A stretch of DNA of 64,000 bases from Polyangia bacterium. GTDB taxonomy: Bacteria > Myxococcota_A > Polyangia > Polyangiales > JAUICN01. The notes beneath the pieces were generated by a model, which was not told where the DNA came from, searched no databases, and saw only the letters and a list, made by a program, of their open reading frames with translations. The stretch is from assembly GCA_030427835.1 (NCBI GenBank), contig JAUICN010000006.1, forward strand, positions 124,001-188,000. Direction: 5' to 3'. Position numbers and translations under genes: made by a program. Positions 62,043 through 64,000 of this stretch are shown here, piece by piece. Numbering within the stretch: position 1 is the first letter of the stretch; the number at the start of each line of letters is the position of its first letter.

Positions 62043-63404
62043 ATGAATACTCCAACGGCCAGCAATCCAGAACCCAGCACGCCACCCAACTACACCCTTC
62101 GTGGATTGATGGTGGCAGGACTGGTACTGCTATTGCTCATTCCCTCAGCGTTTATTGCGGAACTGGTATCGGAACGACAGGGGCGACACGAACAGGCCAT
62201 TCAAGAAGTAGCCGCTTCCTGGGGGCAACTTCAATCCATCGCAGGGCCCCTATTGGTCGTTCCTTACACTGCCTACGTCACGACTGAATCCGTCAAAAAC
62301 GGATATCCCGTATCTGAAAAAAGAGCACACCAAAGGCACATGGTGTTTTTGCCTGAGACCCTCGACGTTTCAGGAAATATTTCCACAAAGGTCCTCCACC
62401 GAAGCATCTACGAGGTTCCGGTCTACGAAGGTGAGTTTCAACTCCGGGGGAGGTTCCGGGCGATTCAGGCCCAAGAGTTCCCCGTGCCCCTCGATCAAGT
62501 TGACCTGGCCTCTGCGAGCTTGTTGCTGGAAATCAGGGATCTCCGGGGGATGCAGTCGTCACCCCGGGCCACCTGGAACCAACGCTCAATGGAGTTTAGG
62601 TCTGGAATACTACCCGTGAACATTCGAGGCATTCAAGCACCCGTGTCTGTCCACCTCGGAAAGAGTGGTGACTATCTCGTGGAGCTTGATATCCGGGGAT
62701 CGAGAGGTTTCCGCATCAAACCCCTGGGAAGAAATGTGGACGTGAAGATCGATGGGAACTGGCCTCACCCAAGCTTCGTGGGCGGCTTTTTGCCCACTTC
62801 TCGCAACATCACAGACGAAGATTTCGCTGCCACGTGGCAGGTGTCACACATCAATCAGGAGATTCCTGAAAAATGGACCTCCACTCTCGTTGCGAGTCGA
62901 GAACAACAGAACGATCTTGCCCAGCCCCTGAACGCGGCTGAGGATCTTGGTGCGGATCTGGTAACTCCGGTGGATAACTACGATGTGACAGAGCGCTCCG
63001 TGAAATACGCCATACTTGTTCTAGGCCTTACCTTTTTTGCCCTGTTCTTTGTGGAAGTCCTGAAAAAGCTGCGAGTGCACCCCATTCAATACATTCTTAT
63101 CGGTCTTGCCCTATGCGTGTTTTACACCCTACTGCTTTCGATTTCAGAGCACCTTGGTTTCAACATGGCCTATGGGCTTGCGGCAGGCGCCACCACCCTG
63201 CTTGTGGGTATGTACGTCCGTTCTGTGCTTGGAACCTGGGGCATGGCAGGCCTCTTTTTTAGTGTGTTGGGCGCTCTCTACACCTGCCTGTTCGTACTCC
63301 TCCAACTGGAAAGTCACGCCCTCCTGATGGGAAGTGTGGGTCTCTTTGTGGTACTCGCCCTGGTCATGTACCTCACGCGGCGCATGGATTGGGCACAAAG
63401 CTAG
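62043..63404 (+). CDS. creD: CreD-family inner membrane protein
   Basis: 453 residues from ATG at 62043, the usual CreD size; an ATG at 62013 is also possible. An N-terminal span (RGLMVAGLVLLLLIPSAFIA) is followed by the family block ELVSERQGRHEQAIQEVAAS and WGQLQSIAGPLLVVPY. A periplasmic beta-rich domain (about 75-310) comes next, then five or six membrane spans (YAILVLGLTFFALFFVEVL onward). In enterobacteria CreD is linked to envelope stress and colicin tolerance; its biochemistry is unknown. No CreBC two-component system is nearby. It converges with the prenyl synthase, sharing CTAG at the two stops. Confidence 0.93.
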   Translation: MNTPTASNPEPSTPPNYTLRGLMVAGLVLLLLIPSAFIAELVSERQGRHEQAIQEVAASWGQLQSIAGPLLVVPYTAYVTTESVKNGYPVSEKRAHQRHMVFLPETLDVSGNISTKVLHRSIYEVPVYEGEFQLRGRFRAIQAQEFPVPLDQVDLASASLLLEIRDLRGMQSSPRATWNQRSMEFRSGILPVNIRGIQAPVSVHLGKSGDYLVELDIRGSRGFRIKPLGRNVDVKIDGNWPHPSFVGGFLPTSRNITDEDFAATWQVSHINQEIPEKWTSTLVASREQQNDLAQPLNAAEDLGADLVTPVDNYDVTERSVKYAILVLGLTFFALFFVEVLKKLRVHPIQYILIGLALCVFYTLLLSISEHLGFNMAYGLAAGATTLLVGMYVRSVLGTWGMAGLFFSVLGALYTCLFVLLQLESHALLMGSVGLFVVLALVMYLTRRMDWAQS

Positions 63405-64000
63405 GAAGATCGTTGGGACAGATTCGACACCATGTCGCTCAATAGGGCCGTATCTAGGGGGGAGTTTTCCAGTGCTCCGAGAGAAGCGCGAGTCAGCTCC
63501 CCCAGTCGGCCTTCCACGTGGGTACGGGCACCGCATGATTCCAACAAACGAATTGCCGTATTGATTTCTCCATCCGGTGCATCCCTGCGTCCCAACACGT
63601 TTTGTACAACGTTCCATGAATCGGGTGGCACATGGGCACGGGCGTATTGTACTAGGCACGTGACCTTTCCTGCCCGTAGATCGTTGCCCGCAGGCTTTCC
63701 AGTTTGGGAGGGGTCTCCAAAGGTTCCAAGTAACTCGTCCCGTAGTTGAAACGCCACTCCCGCGGGATGGGCGAACTCGCACAGTGCCCCCACCTCCGTG
63801 GGTGAAGCTCCACCGAGTATGGCACCTAACGCCGTGGGCCCCCGCACCGTGTATGCGCCGGTTTTCAGGGCGTACATGGCTTCCACCTGTTCGGTGCCTT
63901 GCAGGTCGAGCTCCTGGCCAAAGATCACGTCCCGTTCCATTTGAGTAAATGCCTGAAGTAGCCGAACCATGGCATCTCCATTCACAGGCGCTTTGGCCAA
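63401..64000 (-). CDS. Polyprenyl diphosphate synthase, 3' part
   Basis: The C-terminal 199 residues of an isoprenyl synthase cut by the window end. Visible are the helix with LKTGAYTVRGPTALGAIL, and the second Asp-rich region FQLRDELLGTFGDPSQTGKP followed by AGNDLRAGKVTCLV. This form is typical of IdsA/GGPP-type synthases, with RDELLG in place of the usual DDxxD. The first Asp-rich motif lies beyond the window. It would use the IPP made by the neighbouring mevalonate operon. Chain length cannot be decided without the N-terminal half. Confidence 0.9.
   Translation of the reverse strand: MAKAPVNGDAMVRLLQAFTQMERDVIFGQELDLQGTEQVEAMYALKTGAYTVRGPTALGAILGGASPTEVGALCEFAHPAGVAFQLRDELLGTFGDPSQTGKPAGNDLRAGKVTCLVQYARAHVPPDSWNVVQNVLGRRDAPDGEINTAIRLLESCGARTHVEGRLGELTRASLGALENSPLDTALLSDMVSNLSQRSS

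Overview
The window reads as chromosomal DNA of a GC-rich deltaproteobacterium-grade organism, most likely Myxococcota or Bradymonadota. The lineage is inferred, not proven. The evidence is three Pkn-type Ser/Thr kinases, PilZ and PEGA proteins, a lipoprotein with Myxococcota-type Cys-rich (DUF4215) repeats, an AgmX/PglI-type C-terminal domain, many lipoboxes, and a complete mevalonate pathway.

Region 1 (1-11.9 kb) is an accessory island between two convergent housekeeping genes, aspS (ends 1928) and miaE (ends 11149). Three paralogous lipoprotein/anchored HExxH (zinc-peptidase-like) genes follow aspS, and each is followed by a decayed copy of the aspS 3' end that stops at the aspS stop codon. 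Then come a BrnT toxin with an HTH antitoxin, a family 2 glycosyltransferase and a 740-residue lipoprotein. At the far end a small lipoprotein gene lies between miaE and a displaced copy of the miaE 3' end. No integrase, transposase or IS is visible. The same architecture at two unrelated genes is the most unusual thing in the window.

Region 2 (11.8-24.5 kb) holds tRNA-Ala(CGC), a hairpin-rich stretch with an exact 85-bp direct repeat, then xseA-aroE-folK and a PilZ/PEGA membrane protein. On the minus strand follow a PP2C phosphatase, a DUF2505 protein, gamma-glutamyltransferase, a truncated beta-carbonic anhydrase and glutathione synthetase. A VOC protein, a PilZ protein and a Cys-rich lipoprotein follow on the plus strand.

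Region 3 (25-57 kb) is mostly signalling and envelope genes: rimO and a 2[4Fe-4S] ferredoxin, a giant kinase/cyclase-like/ATPase/TPR protein, a DUF4215 lipoprotein and a double histidine kinase. A long minus-strand run encodes a START-type protein, a Ser/Thr kinase, two PEGA-like envelope proteins, a di-haem peroxidase and a parvulin. Then come a RelA/SpoT homologue, a GT39 membrane glycosyltransferase, a large TPR protein, a third kinase, rpe and an FHA-containing sigma-54 activator.

Region 4 (57-64 kb) is an isoprenoid cluster. Mevalonate kinase, diphosphomevalonate decarboxylase, phosphomevalonate kinase and class II HMG-CoA reductase overlap each other by 4-8 nt. A CreD-like membrane protein is divergent, and a polyprenyl diphosphate synthase is cut by the window end.
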